DNA of 49,663 nt from an uncultured Granulosicoccus sp. (lineage in GTDB: Bacteria; Pseudomonadota; Gammaproteobacteria; Granulosicoccales; Granulosicoccaceae): the NCBI GenBank assembly GCA_937991945.1, contig CALKLO010000020.1, forward strand, positions 1 to 49,663, in the 5' to 3' direction. The notes beneath the pieces were generated by a model. The model worked only from the letters and a program-made list of their open reading frames with translations. It did not search any database and had not been told where the DNA came from. Shown here piece by piece: positions 27,643 to 37,003 of this stretch. Numbering within the stretch: the stretch's first letter is position 1; every line of letters starts with the position of its first letter. A program made the translations under genes and the position numbers.

Positions 27643-27906
27643 TTAGCCCAGTGCGCGAACTTGAGCATTGAAACGGCTCTTGTAACGCGCAGCCTTGTTC
27701 TTGTGGATCAAACCCTTGCGGGCCATATGATCAAGAACTGGAGTTGCTTCTTTCAACGCAGTGTCAGCAGCACTTTTATCGCCAGAAGCGATAGCTGTGA
27801 AAACACGCTTTACCATTGTGCGCATCATAGAGCGCTGGCTTGCGTTGCGTTGTCGAGATTTTTCGGCTTGGCGAACGCGTTTGCGTGCCTGGGCAGTATT
27901 GGCCAC
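27643..27906 (-). CDS. rpsT: 30S ribosomal protein S20
   Basis: This 87-residue basic protein is S20, a primary binder of 16S r[21 protein letters not shown] at the start and [12 protein letters not shown] near the end. The start codon is GTG, preceded by AGAGGA. E. coli rpsT also uses a non-ATG start (UUG), tied to autoregulation. A longer plus-strand frame over this gene (27448-27990) is a shadow. Confidence 0.97.
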   Translation of the reverse strand: MANTAQARKRVRQAEKSRQRNASQRSMMRTMVKRVFTAIASGDKSAADTALKEATPVLDHMARKGLIHKNKAARYKSRFNAQVRALG

Positions 27907-27946
27907 GGACTATCCTCTAGCTTGTCTGTACAGAATTCAGCCGCCC

Positions 27947-27975
27947 ATTATCCACCGGGTTTACCTCCACGTCAA
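27947..27975 (-). promoter_or_regulatory. rpsT promoter overlapping the murJ start
   Basis: On the minus strand, TTGACG (27975-27970), a 17-bp spacer and GATAAT (27952-27947) make a near-consensus sigma-70 promoter. The -35 element shares a base with the murJ start codon at 27975. Confidence 0.72.
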
Positions 27976-29540
27976 TGTCTGGGCCAATGAAACCGAATAA
28001 TCTTATCCGTTCTGGTACGGTTGTCGGGTTAATGACCCTGCTTTCTCGCTTGCTGGGCTTTATTCGCGACCAAGTTCTAGCCATCGTGTTCGGGGCAGGC
28101 TCAACCACCGATGTTTTCTTGGTAGCTTTCAAGATACCCAACTTTCTACGCCGATTATTTGCAGAAGGTGCTTTTGCTCAAGCCTTCGTGCCGGTTTTCA
28201 CAGAATACAAAGAAAACCGCAGCCGAGAGGCGCTGCTAGATTTAGCCGCCCACGTCTCTGGAACCCTTGCCGCTATATTGCTGTTGGTGAGCACGCTGGG
28301 CGTTATGTTGAGCCCGATCATTATCATGCTCTTTGCCCCTGGCTTCATAGATGACCCTGCCCGCTATGACTTAGCGGTACACATGCTTCGTATCACGTTC
28401 CCCTACCTGTTTTTCGTCAGCCTAGTGGCCTACGCGGGCAGCATGCTCAACACGTTTGGGCAATTTGCGATTCCCTCGTTCACGCCAGTACTGCTAAATA
28501 TCAGCATGATAGGCGCCGCTTTAGTACTAAGCCCCTTGTTTGATATTCCCGTCATCGCGCTTGCTTGGGGCGTCTTCGTCGCAGGACTACTTCAGCTTTT
28601 ACTGCAATTACCATTCTTACAAAGGATTGGATTACTTCCTAGGCCACGATGGGGTTGGAAGCATGAAGGCGTAAGACGTATTCTTAAATTGATGGCGCCT
28701 GCCATCCTCGGCTCCTCAGTCGCACAAATAAATTTGCTTCTGGACACTATAATCGCCTCTTTTCTAACAGCCGGAAGTTTAAGTTGGCTGTACTACAGCG
28801 ACAGACTAATGGAGTTCCCTCTCGGACTTTTAGGCGTCACGCTAGGCACAATAATCCTGCCCCGACTATCCCGAGAGCACACCTTAAAATCCAGAGAAAG
28901 CTTCACCCAAACGGTGGATTGGGCCATACGCCTGACATTGGTTCTAGGCATTCCTGCCGCAATAGGCCTTGTTATTCTTGCTCGCCCAATGCTTCTGACC
29001 CTATTCGGTTATGGCCAATTTCTGCCGCATGATGCAACCATGGCAAGCTACAGCCTAATAGCTTACGGGTTTGGGTTACCGGCGTTCTTATTGGTCAAAA
29101 TTTTCGCCCCCGCCTTTTTTGCCCGACAAAATACACGTACACCTGTCCGAATCGGGATTATCGCCTTGATTTCAAACATGGCGTACAACCTAATTTTTGT
29201 GCTGCCGATGATTTGGCTAGATTTCGTAGCACCCCACACAGGATTAGCAATTGCAAGCTCATTGGCAGCTTGGCAACAAGCGCTCATGTTGTACAAACAA
29301 CTGGGCAAAGATGGCATCTACTCTCTATCAAAACCCGTCCTACAATTTACGGCCCGACTACTGCCGGCACTATTTGCGTTATGCCTATGCCTCTTATGGT
29401 TCTCAGGCACCGATTGGGTAATACTTTCGGCAATGGAACGCGCCAGCCGACTGCTTATGATCGTTGGCATATCCGCGGTTTCCTATATTGGTGTCTTAGC
29501 AGCCACAGGCATCCGCCCCAAACACTTGGCCAGCCCCTGA
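27975..29540 (+). CDS. murJ: lipid II flippase MurJ
   Basis: This 521-residue inner-membrane MOP-superfamily transporter flips lipid II for peptidoglycan synthesis. About 14 transmembrane helices are visible. Diagnostic pieces are LLSRLLGFIRDQVLA, FGAGSTTDVFLVAFKIPNFLRRLFAEGAFAQAF (about 39-71; a functional Arg lies here), and ASFLTAGSLSWLYYSDRLMEFPLG. Either the ATG at 27975 or the one at 27987 could be used. The gene lies opposite rpsT with only 68 bp between starts, and ribF follows, as in many gammaproteobacteria. Confidence 0.96.
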   Translation: MSGPMKPNNLIRSGTVVGLMTLLSRLLGFIRDQVLAIVFGAGSTTDVFLVAFKIPNFLRRLFAEGAFAQAFVPVFTEYKENRSREALLDLAAHVSGTLAAILLLVSTLGVMLSPIIIMLFAPGFIDDPARYDLAVHMLRITFPYLFFVSLVAYAGSMLNTFGQFAIPSFTPVLLNISMIGAALVLSPLFDIPVIALAWGVFVAGLLQLLLQLPFLQRIGLLPRPRWGWKHEGVRRILKLMAPAILGSSVAQINLLLDTIIASFLTAGSLSWLYYSDRLMEFPLGLLGVTLGTIILPRLSREHTLKSRESFTQTVDWAIRLTLVLGIPAAIGLVILARPMLLTLFGYGQFLPHDATMASYSLIAYGFGLPAFLLVKIFAPAFFARQNTRTPVRIGIIALISNMAYNLIFVLPMIWLDFVAPHTGLAIASSLAAWQQALMLYKQLGKDGIYSLSKPVLQFTARLLPALFALCLCLLWFSGTDWVILSAMERASRLLMIVGISAVSYIGVLAATGIRPKHLASP

Positions 29541-29648
29541 TTACGTGTAATTAATACGCTGAACCTTACCCGCACCTGCCCTAGTGACGCATAATTGCCC
29601 TGTGACTTCAAACGAACAACATATACAGCTTGTTGCCCTGCGTGCCCC

Positions 29649-30578
29649 ATGCATCTGATTCGCAACTTAAGCCGTTGGCCAGACCGCTCTGAAACTGTGT
29701 TGACCATGGGAAATTTCGATGGCGCGCACTTTGGGCACCAAGCCATGTTTTCAGCGCTAAGGACGGCCGCTCGCAAGCACAACGTCCCATCAACCGTTGT
29801 CACGTTCGATCCACTGCCTCACGAGTATTTTTCAAGTGAAAACGCCCCACCCAGATTGCAAGGGTTGAGGGATCGCTTCACCAGTGTCAAAGCCGCCGGA
29901 ATTGATCGCTTACTCATTCTAAATTTTGACCAAACATTTGCCGAACAAAGTGCAGATGACTTCATCAGTCAAACTCTAGTCGGCCAACTGCGTGCCAAGC
30001 ACTTAGTCATCGGCGATGATTTTCGCTTTGGGCACAAACGCCAAGGGACCTACGAACTGCTCGAATCAGCCTCCAAAAAGCACGGTTTTTCGTTAGAGCA
30101 AAGCCCTACCTGCGAACACGCGGGGGAGCGCATATCCAGCACACGGATTCGACATCATTTGGTTGCAGGCGAACTAGAGGCCGCTTCGAGCCTTCTTGGC
30201 AGGCCCTACCGTATAAGCGGACGTGTCATACACGGCGAAAAAGTCGGCCGACAATTAGGCTACCCCACCGCCAATGTCGCCCTTGGTAAGCATCGCCCTC
30301 CACTTAGGGGCGTATTCGCTGTGCGTGCCCACGACCATGAAACTGGTGAATCCTTCCCAGCTGTAGCCAATTTAGGCGAAAGACCCACCATTGGTGGTCG
30401 CAAGCTACTCCTTGAAGTTCATGTGCTGGATCAATCTGTGCACTGGTATGGGCATCATTTGTCCATAGATTTCATAAAACAACTGCGCCAAGAAATCCGT
30501 TTTGCATCGCTAGACGAACTCAAGACACAAATAGCGAAAGATGCGGATGCCGCTAGGCAGCTCATGAGCACCAGATGA
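29649..30578 (+). CDS. ribF: bifunctional riboflavin kinase / FAD synthetase
   Basis: This 309-residue enzyme makes FMN from riboflavin, then FAD. The N-terminal adenylyltransferase domain has TMGNFDGAHFGHQAMF and the ISSTRIRHHL motif. The C-terminal kinase domain has GEKVGRQLGYPTANVAL. The ATG at 29649 fits the family N-terminus; the frame is open 54 bases upstream without support. A hexanucleotide tandem repeat begins immediately after its stop. Confidence 0.95.
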   Translation: MHLIRNLSRWPDRSETVLTMGNFDGAHFGHQAMFSALRTAARKHNVPSTVVTFDPLPHEYFSSENAPPRLQGLRDRFTSVKAAGIDRLLILNFDQTFAEQSADDFISQTLVGQLRAKHLVIGDDFRFGHKRQGTYELLESASKKHGFSLEQSPTCEHAGERISSTRIRHHLVAGELEAASSLLGRPYRISGRVIHGEKVGRQLGYPTANVALGKHRPPLRGVFAVRAHDHETGESFPAVANLGERPTIGGRKLLLEVHVLDQSVHWYGHHLSIDFIKQLRQEIRFASLDELKTQIAKDADAARQLMSTR

Positions 30579-30604
30579 CTTACACTTACACTTACACTTA
30601 CACT
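30579..30604 (+). repeat. hexanucleotide tandem repeat (CTTACA)4
   Basis: Four perfect copies of CTTACA plus a partial copy start at the first base after the ribF stop codon and end about 60 bases before the likely ileS start. Such arrays can change copy number by slippage. Confidence 0.9.
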
Positions 30605-30666
30605 GACCGCGATGCGTGGAAACGCTCGTATTTAGCCTCTTTTCGTACCCTGACGAAGTAATTCAA

Positions 30667-33501
30667 GTGACTGACTATAAACAAACGCTGAATTTACCCA
30701 AAACAGACTTCCCCATGCGCGGAAATCTGGCAAAGCGCGAGCCTGAAATGCTCGCACGGTGGAATGAAGAAGGTCTGCACGCGCACATTAGGCAGCAATC
30801 TGCTGGGCGCCCCAAATTCATCCTTCACGATGGCCCTCCTTACGCCAACGGCGATATCCATATTGGGCATGTGGTCAACAAGGTCATTAAGGATATGATC
30901 GTCAAATCCAAGCAGCTCGATGGCTTTGACTCTCCTTACGTACCAGGATGGGATTGTCACGGACTACCCATTGAAAACAAGGTGGAAGGACTCATCGGAA
31001 AACCTGGCGATAAGGTTACAGAGAGTGAGTTTCGCGCAAAATGCCGCGAATACGCCACCGAGCAAATAAACAACCAAAGCACCGAGTTTCAACGACTTGG
31101 CATTCTGGGTGATTGGCAAGCCCCTTACCTGACCATGAACTTTGCAAACGAAGCCAATATCGTTCGGGCGTTGGGCAAAATCATTGAAGCAGGTCATGTC
31201 TACAAAGGGACTAAGCCTGTCTACTGGAGCTGGGGTGCTCACTCTGCAATGGCAGAGGCTGAAATTGAATACGAAGACAAAGTATCCACATCCATTGATG
31301 TGCGTTTCGCCCCTCGAGATAAGGCGGCCATGTTGTCAGCGTTCAACGCAGAAGATGACGGCACAGACGTCAACATCGTTATCTGGACAACGACACCTTG
31401 GACAATCCCCGGAAACCTTGCTGTCACCCTTCATCCAGAGTTGCAATACGCTCTAGTCAGTGTAAACGGTGAGCGATTAATCTTGGCGGACGCCATGGTA
31501 GACGATGTCATGAAGCGTTATGACTATAGCGACTACAAGGTTGTGGCAACAGCCACAGGTGATGCTCTGTCTGGACTGACATTAAAGCACCCTCTCTATG
31601 ACCGCGACTCCTTACTCATTTTAGGTGACTACGTCACTACTGAAGCGGGCACCGGTGCGGTACACACGGCACCTGATCATGGTGTGGATGATTTCTACGC
31701 CGCTCAAAAACATGACCTAGGACTTCTGGACTCTGTTAACGATCACGGTGTTTTTAGAGATCACGTCGAACTCTTTGGCGGTGAGCATGTGATGAAAGTC
31801 GATGCCCATATGCTCGAAGAACTCACCAGCCGTGGTCGCTTGGTAAAGAGCGAAAAATACAAACACAGCTACCCATTCTGCTGGCGCACCAAGACGCCCA
31901 TCATTTACCGTGCGACACCGCAGTGGTTCGTGGGCATGGAACAACAGAACTTGCGCCAAGACACGTTGACAGAAATCGCCAAGGTTAAATGGATTCCAGA
32001 ATGGGGCCAGGATCGTATTCACGGCATGATTGCGGGGCGACCTGACTGGTGCATCTCCAGACAACGCTACTGGGGCGTACCTCTGCCACTGTTCTTGAAT
32101 AAAGAAACCGGTGAGCTACATCCAGAAACAACACAACTCATTGAAGCTGCAGCCGAGCGTATTGAAAAAGAAGGCATACAAGCATGGTTTGATTTAGACC
32201 CAGAGACACTACTGGGCGACGGTGCTTCTGACTACGACAAGGTCACTGATGTACTGGATGTCTGGATTGACTCTGGAACTTCATGGATGCATGTACTTCA
32301 GCAAGATGAAAACTTGAGCTACCCAGCCGACATCTATTTGGAAGGATCTGATCAGCATCGTGGCTGGTTTCATTCATCCATCTTGACAAGCGTTGCAATC
32401 AACAAACAAGCGCCGTATCGACAAGTACTGACACACGGATTCACCGTTGATCAGAAAGGTCGAAAAATGTCCAAGTCGTTGGGCAACATTATTGCGCCAC
32501 AAAAACTGCTCAAAACATTAGGCGCTGACATCATTCGCCTGTGGGTATGCTCAACAGACTACCGTGGTGAAATGACGGTATCAAACGAGATACTAGACCG
32601 CGCCTCTGATGCCTACAGACGCATAAGGAACACAGCAAGATACCTTCTTAGCGCCATCAACGACTTTGACCCGGCGATACATACTGTTGCCCCTGAAGAT
32701 ATGTTGGCGTTGGATCGTTGGGCTGTTGATTGTACGCTTCGTACACAAGGCACTATTCAGGAAGCCTACGACACCTATCAGTTCCATACGGTGTATCAAA
32801 CTATTCATCACTTTTGCTCGATGGACATGTCTAGCTTTTATCTGGACATCATCAAGGATCGCCAATACACCATGGCAGCAGATAGCCACGGTCGTCGATC
32901 AGCACAGACTGCGATGTATTTAATCACTGATGCCTTGGTTCGATGGATCTCACCGGTACTAAGCTTTACAGCCGATGAAATTTGGCAGCATTTGCGTCAA
33001 CACTCAGAACAAGATAAAGCGAATCGTGCACAAAGCATCTTCACAGAAACTTACAGTGACTCGCTGATACCACTTGATCAGAATGTTGCTCTCAGCCATG
33101 AAGATTGGCAGACAGTGGCACACGTACGAGATTCAGTATCAAAGTCGCTAGAGACGCTTCGTTCAGCTGGCGATATCGGTGGTGCTTTGGAAGCATCGGT
33201 CACCATCTATGCAAGCGGTGAAGTCGCACAGTTGCTGGGCAAACTTGGCGACGAACTGCGTTTCGTGCTTATTACCTCTACCGCCAGCTTAGAAGACTTC
33301 GCAGGCAAACCTGCCGAGCTTGAAACACTAACGGTAAATACGCACGAGTACGCAATTCACACGGCAAAAGCTGCGGGTGAGAAGTGCGTCCGGTGCTGGC
33401 ATCTTAGAGAAGATGTGGGTAGCGACGACGCCCATCCTGAGGTGTGTGCTCGTTGCATAAGCAACGTACACGGCACTGGCGAACAAAGAGCTATTGCCTA
33501 A
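30667..33501 (+). CDS. ileS: isoleucyl-tRNA synthetase
   Basis: This 944-residue class I synthetase charges tRNA-Ile. The HIGH motif is [16 protein letters not shown] is in [10 protein letters not shown], and the editing domain includes [11 protein letters not shown]. The C-terminal zinc site is CVRCWHL with CARC. The GTG at 30667 reproduces the family start ([19 protein letters not shown]); the frame is open 51 bases further upstream. It ends 3 bp before lspA. The order ribF-ileS-lspA-ispH is typical. Confidence 0.97.
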   Translation: MTDYKQTLNLPKTDFPMRGNLAKREPEMLARWNEEGLHAHIRQQSAGRPKFILHDGPPYANGDIHIGHVVNKVIKDMIVKSKQLDGFDSPYVPGWDCHGLPIENKVEGLIGKPGDKVTESEFRAKCREYATEQINNQSTEFQRLGILGDWQAPYLTMNFANEANIVRALGKIIEAGHVYKGTKPVYWSWGAHSAMAEAEIEYEDKVSTSIDVRFAPRDKAAMLSAFNAEDDGTDVNIVIWTTTPWTIPGNLAVTLHPELQYALVSVNGERLILADAMVDDVMKRYDYSDYKVVATATGDALSGLTLKHPLYDRDSLLILGDYVTTEAGTGAVHTAPDHGVDDFYAAQKHDLGLLDSVNDHGVFRDHVELFGGEHVMKVDAHMLEELTSRGRLVKSEKYKHSYPFCWRTKTPIIYRATPQWFVGMEQQNLRQDTLTEIAKVKWIPEWGQDRIHGMIAGRPDWCISRQRYWGVPLPLFLNKETGELHPETTQLIEAAAERIEKEGIQAWFDLDPETLLGDGASDYDKVTDVLDVWIDSGTSWMHVLQQDENLSYPADIYLEGSDQHRGWFHSSILTSVAINKQAPYRQVLTHGFTVDQKGRKMSKSLGNIIAPQKLLKTLGADIIRLWVCSTDYRGEMTVSNEILDRASDAYRRIRNTARYLLSAINDFDPAIHTVAPEDMLALDRWAVDCTLRTQGTIQEAYDTYQFHTVYQTIHHFCSMDMSSFYLDIIKDRQYTMAADSHGRRSAQTAMYLITDALVRWISPVLSFTADEIWQHLRQHSEQDKANRAQSIFTETYSDSLIPLDQNVALSHEDWQTVAHVRDSVSKSLETLRSAGDIGGALEASVTIYASGEVAQLLGKLGDELRFVLITSTASLEDFAGKPAELETLTVNTHEYAIHTAKAAGEKCVRCWHLREDVGSDDAHPEVCARCISNVHGTGEQRAIA

Positions 33502-33504
33502 GCA

Positions 33505-34002
33505 ATGCCTCATATTCTTCGCTATGCAATAGTACTCGTCATCGTTGTGTCAGATCAGATCACAAAGATCTGGGCTGATACAACGCTCGACATGTACGAG
33601 CAAATTCCAATCACCAGTTTTTTCAACATTACTAAAGCTTACAACTACGGAGCTGCGTTCAGTTTCCTAGACGATGCCGGTGGATGGCAACGTTGGCTGT
33701 TCACAGGCATTAGCCTGGTCGTCAGTATTGTTCTGTCTGTTTGGTTATACAGAATGACGCGGCATGAACGTTGGTTGAGCTTATCGATATCACTCATTCT
33801 AGGTGGGGCCATCGGTAATTTAATCGACCGCGTTTGGTACGGCTACGTTGTGGATTTTATTCAAGTCTACTGGAACACCAGTTATTTCCCGTCGTTCAAC
33901 ATTGCTGATGCAGCTATCTCCTGTGGCACAGTGGTGTTGTTAGTACTCACATTGTTTGAAAAAAATGATGTCGACAAAAACGCAACTGAATCACAGGACT
34001 AA
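33505..34002 (+). CDS. lspA: lipoprotein signal peptidase II
   Basis: This 165-residue inner-membrane aspartyl protease cleaves signal peptides of prolipoproteins after lipidation. It has four transmembrane helices. The two catalytic Asp are in [10 protein letters not shown] and FNIADAAI. It serves the many lipoproteins of this window. It is tightly linked to ileS and ispH. Confidence 0.96.
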   Translation: MPHILRYAIVLVIVVSDQITKIWADTTLDMYEQIPITSFFNITKAYNYGAAFSFLDDAGGWQRWLFTGISLVVSIVLSVWLYRMTRHERWLSLSISLILGGAIGNLIDRVWYGYVVDFIQVYWNTSYFPSFNIADAAISCGTVVLLVLTLFEKNDVDKNATESQD

Positions 34003-34006
34003 GCGT

Positions 34007-34963
34007 ATGCAAATTTTATTGGCTAATCCCCGCGGTTTTTGTGCAGGTGTAGACCGCGCCATCGAGATAGTCGAACGCGCCATCGAAATATATGGTGCTC
34101 CGATATATGTCAGACATGAAGTCGTGCATAACAAATTTGTTGTTGATGCATTACGAGATAAGGGCGCTGTTTTTGTAGAAGAACTCGACGAAGTCCCTGA
34201 TGATGCCACTGTCATCTTTAGTGCACACGGCGTGTCACATGCGGTTGAGAGCGCAGCGAATCAGCGAGGACTACAAGTATTCGATGCAACTTGCCCGTTG
34301 GTGACTAAGGTTCATTTAGAAGTTGTTAAATACGCAAAGCAAGGTAAAGAAGTCATTTTGATCGGACATGAAGGGCACCCTGAAGTGGAAGGTACCATGG
34401 GTCGCTACGACACCAGCAACGGCGGTCGTATCATTTTGGTTGAAACGACCGAGGATATTAAGACTCTCAGCATTACCAACCCACAAGAGCTTGCGTTTGT
34501 ATCCCAAACCACACTATCAGTCGATGACACACAAGACATCATTGACGCACTGAGAGATCGCTTTCCAGGAATCGTTGCACCTAACCGAGACGACATTTGT
34601 TACGCGACTCAAAACAGACAAGATGCTGTTAAAAAATTGTGCGAGGAAGTTGATCTTCTGTTGGTTGTTGGCGCGAGCAACAGTTCGAACTCAAATCGTC
34701 TAGCTGAACTAGGCGAACGTGCGGGTGTTGACTCAAAGCTTATAACCCGTGCAGTAGATATCAAAAGTGACTGGTTAGAAGGCAAGAAAAAAGTCGGTGT
34801 TACCGCAGGCGCCTCTGCACCAGAAGTGCTGGTTAGCGAAGTCATCGAAAGACTGAAGCAAGCAGGCGGAATCACAGCAACTGAAACCGATGGCATAGAA
34901 GAAACAATTACGTTTACTATCCCAAAGGCACTTAGAAGAATGGACTTACCGACTCCAACTTAA
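34007..34963 (+). CDS. ispH: 4-hydroxy-3-methylbut-2-enyl diphosphate reductase
   Basis: This 318-residue iron-sulfur enzyme carries out the last step of the MEP pathway, making IPP and DMAPP. Cluster Cys residues lie in [19 protein letters not shown] and [17 protein letters not shown] and the SSNSNRL loop bind substrate. The ATG at 34007 gives the family N-terminus [12 protein letters not shown]; the frame is open upstream inside lspA, but that extension is not real. Its product feeds IspB, encoded 10 kb away. Confidence 0.96.
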   Translation: MQILLANPRGFCAGVDRAIEIVERAIEIYGAPIYVRHEVVHNKFVVDALRDKGAVFVEELDEVPDDATVIFSAHGVSHAVESAANQRGLQVFDATCPLVTKVHLEVVKYAKQGKEVILIGHEGHPEVEGTMGRYDTSNGGRIILVETTEDIKTLSITNPQELAFVSQTTLSVDDTQDIIDALRDRFPGIVAPNRDDICYATQNRQDAVKKLCEEVDLLLVVGASNSSNSNRLAELGERAGVDSKLITRAVDIKSDWLEGKKKVGVTAGASAPEVLVSEVIERLKQAGGITATETDGIEETITFTIPKALRRMDLPTPT

Positions 34964-34984
34964 ACACCTCAGAGGCCCCGCACC

Positions 34985-35566
34985 ATGCCCATGCTGTCCC
35001 CAACGAGCTTAGTTGCAGAGATTCAATTTCTGGGTATCAACACAGACGGTAGCGATCTCAGTACCAGTGCCGTCCAACATATTGATGTCGATTATTCAGG
35101 CTTCATTGGTGACAGCCATAGCGGCGTCACCAGGGCCTCTTGTGTACGTGTTAAAAGCCAATACCCCAAAGGCACTGAGATTCGCAACACCAGGCAGATA
35201 TCTGCACTGTCAGCGGAAGAGATGCTGCTTATTCAGCGAGGCATGACGTTGGATGCTCTGGATCCATCTTGGATAGGCGCTAACCTTGTTGTATCAGGCA
35301 TACCTGACTTCAGCAAAATCCCACCCTCTTCCAGGCTCATTGCGAGTAATGGAACGTCGCTAGTGGTGGACATGGAGAATGCACCTTGTCGCTTTCCAGG
35401 GGATATTATTGAAACGCACAAACCCGGATACGGCAAACATTTTGCCAAGTCTGCTTTGAACAAACGCGGCGTGACGTTGTGGGTTGAGCGAACAGGGTCA
35501 CTAAACGTAGGTGACACACTAACGCTACATGTACCACCGGTATGTCACTGGCAGCCATCTGCGTAA
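34985..35566 (+). CDS. MOSC-domain protein
   Basis: This 193-residue protein matches the MOSC fold, the C-terminal domain of molybdenum-cofactor sulfurases and of YiiM/YcbX-like proteins. Family features are GFIGDSHSG, the NTRQISALSAEEM stretch, IGANLVVSGIPDF, and the Cys in ENAPCRFPG, which may bind a sulfur carrier or the cofactor. It is a stand-alone domain with no FAD or ferredoxin partner. It lies 21 bp after ispH. Substrate is unknown. Confidence 0.82.
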   Translation: MPMLSPTSLVAEIQFLGINTDGSDLSTSAVQHIDVDYSGFIGDSHSGVTRASCVRVKSQYPKGTEIRNTRQISALSAEEMLLIQRGMTLDALDPSWIGANLVVSGIPDFSKIPPSSRLIASNGTSLVVDMENAPCRFPGDIIETHKPGYGKHFAKSALNKRGVTLWVERTGSLNVGDTLTLHVPPVCHWQPSA

Positions 35567-35587
35567 TATCACGCGAAGGGCTTACGT

Positions 35588-36868
35588 CTAACCGGCTTTC
35601 AGCAGCCCTTGCACATTAACGATACGACTACTAGCAGCCCTTACAATGGCGCCAGGTTGTGTAAGGTCTATACCCGCTTGTTGCAGTCGTCTAGCTAAAA
35701 GAAGATTGTCTGCATTCGGTATAGAGCTAGGTTGCGACTCCGGCATCTCCGAATGGATTATGAGCAATGCGGCTGTAACAAGATCTGTGTAAGTGATTTC
35801 ACCATTATGCGTTCGATACCAGTCTCGTGCTTTTAATGAGGCATCGACAAATTCTGCTGGGAAATCCCAGGACGTCATTAACCAGCTGCTAACGACCAAC
35901 CGTAGATTTTCAATAACGGTTGCCAGCTGCTGCTCACTGGTAAATCTATCTGCGTGCGCGTTTGCATATTTAAGCACTAGCAATTCACCCACATCTGCGG
36001 ACAGAGCAACCAACATAGCCACTTCTGGTTTTAGATGTGGAAGCTCTCTTGATATGACTTGTGCAATTGCTGCACACAAGGTGGTGCGATGTATGTAGCG
36101 CTTCAATCGTGTATCTATGATTTTACTCGCAGGGACCATGGTGTTCACTTTAAGCAGCTCTGCTATAGCGCGCTGAGTCTCCTCCACACCTAGTCGCGTA
36201 ATTGCACCACGAATACTGTGAGTAGATTCAGTCGTACCGACATCTACACGATTAGCTGTTTTTACAATGTGTATTGCAAGCCCAGGGTCGCATTGAATCA
36301 CTTCTGCTAATTCAGGAATACCTGCAACACGGGCAAATGAACCGAGTATTTTTAATGCGCCATCTGATGAACTTGGTAGAGATACTGACTGCGACGTCAT
36401 TGCTTCAATGATGTCGTCAAATAGTAGATTGTCTAACTCATCAACATGAACATCTGTCACTGACACTGAATTTTTTTGCTGCTCTTTTAGCAGTAAATCC
36501 AACTGTTCACGACCGAATTTTACAATTTTGGCAACGGTGCTAGTACGCACGCTTTGATACGCCCCCTTATCTTGAAACAAAGGTTGTAGTGCATCTGCGG
36601 TGTTAGCGTTGATAACCCCAACTTCATCTTTTCCGGTATGAAGACTCAAAGAGCCTTCCACCAAATACATCATCCAGCGATGAGAGTTCTCTGGCTTTAT
36701 TTCATCATTGCGCTGCACATGTACAACAATGGCGGACTTGCACAGTGCCTTACAGTTCTTCGCATTAAGCTCAGTAACCGGAGACACTGAACGAGCTGCA
36801 GCCTGGACTAGCACACTATTCTCATCAGAGCTGGCGACTGTCGGGTTCGTATCACTATTGAAAGCCAT
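35588..36868 (-). CDS. HDOD-domain protein with cNMP-binding-like N-terminus
   Basis: This 426-residue cytoplasmic protein has an N-terminal jelly-roll-like domain (about 35-135; MMYLVEGSLSL is the typical cyclic-nucleotide-domain strand). An HDOD domain follows (about 155-360; LPSSSDGALKILG and DPGLAIHIVKTANR are characteristic). HDOD proteins lack the catalytic HD pair and act in signalling and motility or stress control. Whether the N-terminal domain binds a nucleotide is uncertain, because the phosphate-binding cassette is not evident. It lies downstream of the Ig-like lipoprotein gene, on the same strand. Confidence 0.8.
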   Translation of the reverse strand: MAFNSDTNPTVASSDENSVLVQAAARSVSPVTELNAKNCKALCKSAIVVHVQRNDEIKPENSHRWMMYLVEGSLSLHTGKDEVGVINANTADALQPLFQDKGAYQSVRTSTVAKIVKFGREQLDLLLKEQQKNSVSVTDVHVDELDNLLFDDIIEAMTSQSVSLPSSSDGALKILGSFARVAGIPELAEVIQCDPGLAIHIVKTANRVDVGTTESTHSIRGAITRLGVEETQRAIAELLKVNTMVPASKIIDTRLKRYIHRTTLCAAIAQVISRELPHLKPEVAMLVALSADVGELLVLKYANAHADRFTSEQQLATVIENLRLVVSSWLMTSWDFPAEFVDASLKARDWYRTHNGEITYTDLVTAALLIIHSEMPESQPSSIPNADNLLLARRLQQAGIDLTQPGAIVRAASSRIVNVQGLLKAG

Positions 36869-36950
36869 AATAACTGTATCTTCCGCTTATGCTGTCACGA
36901 ACAATGGCATTGTGCGCAATGTAGTTTGGGTTATATATTCTTGCACTACA

Positions 36951-36991
36951 GGCTCCTTGAATTTCATAATGTATTGATATTCAAAGGAGCC
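36951..36991. other. long imperfect inverted repeat downstream of the Ig-like gene
   Basis: GGCTCCTTGAA (36951-36961) pairs with TTCAAAGGAGCC (36980-36991) with one bulged base. It lies 13 bp beyond the stop of the leftward lipoprotein gene and ahead of the HDOD gene. It has no T-run, so it is a weak terminator or an mRNA-end structure. Confidence 0.5.
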
Positions 36992-37003
36992 ATAACAAGT
37001 GCC

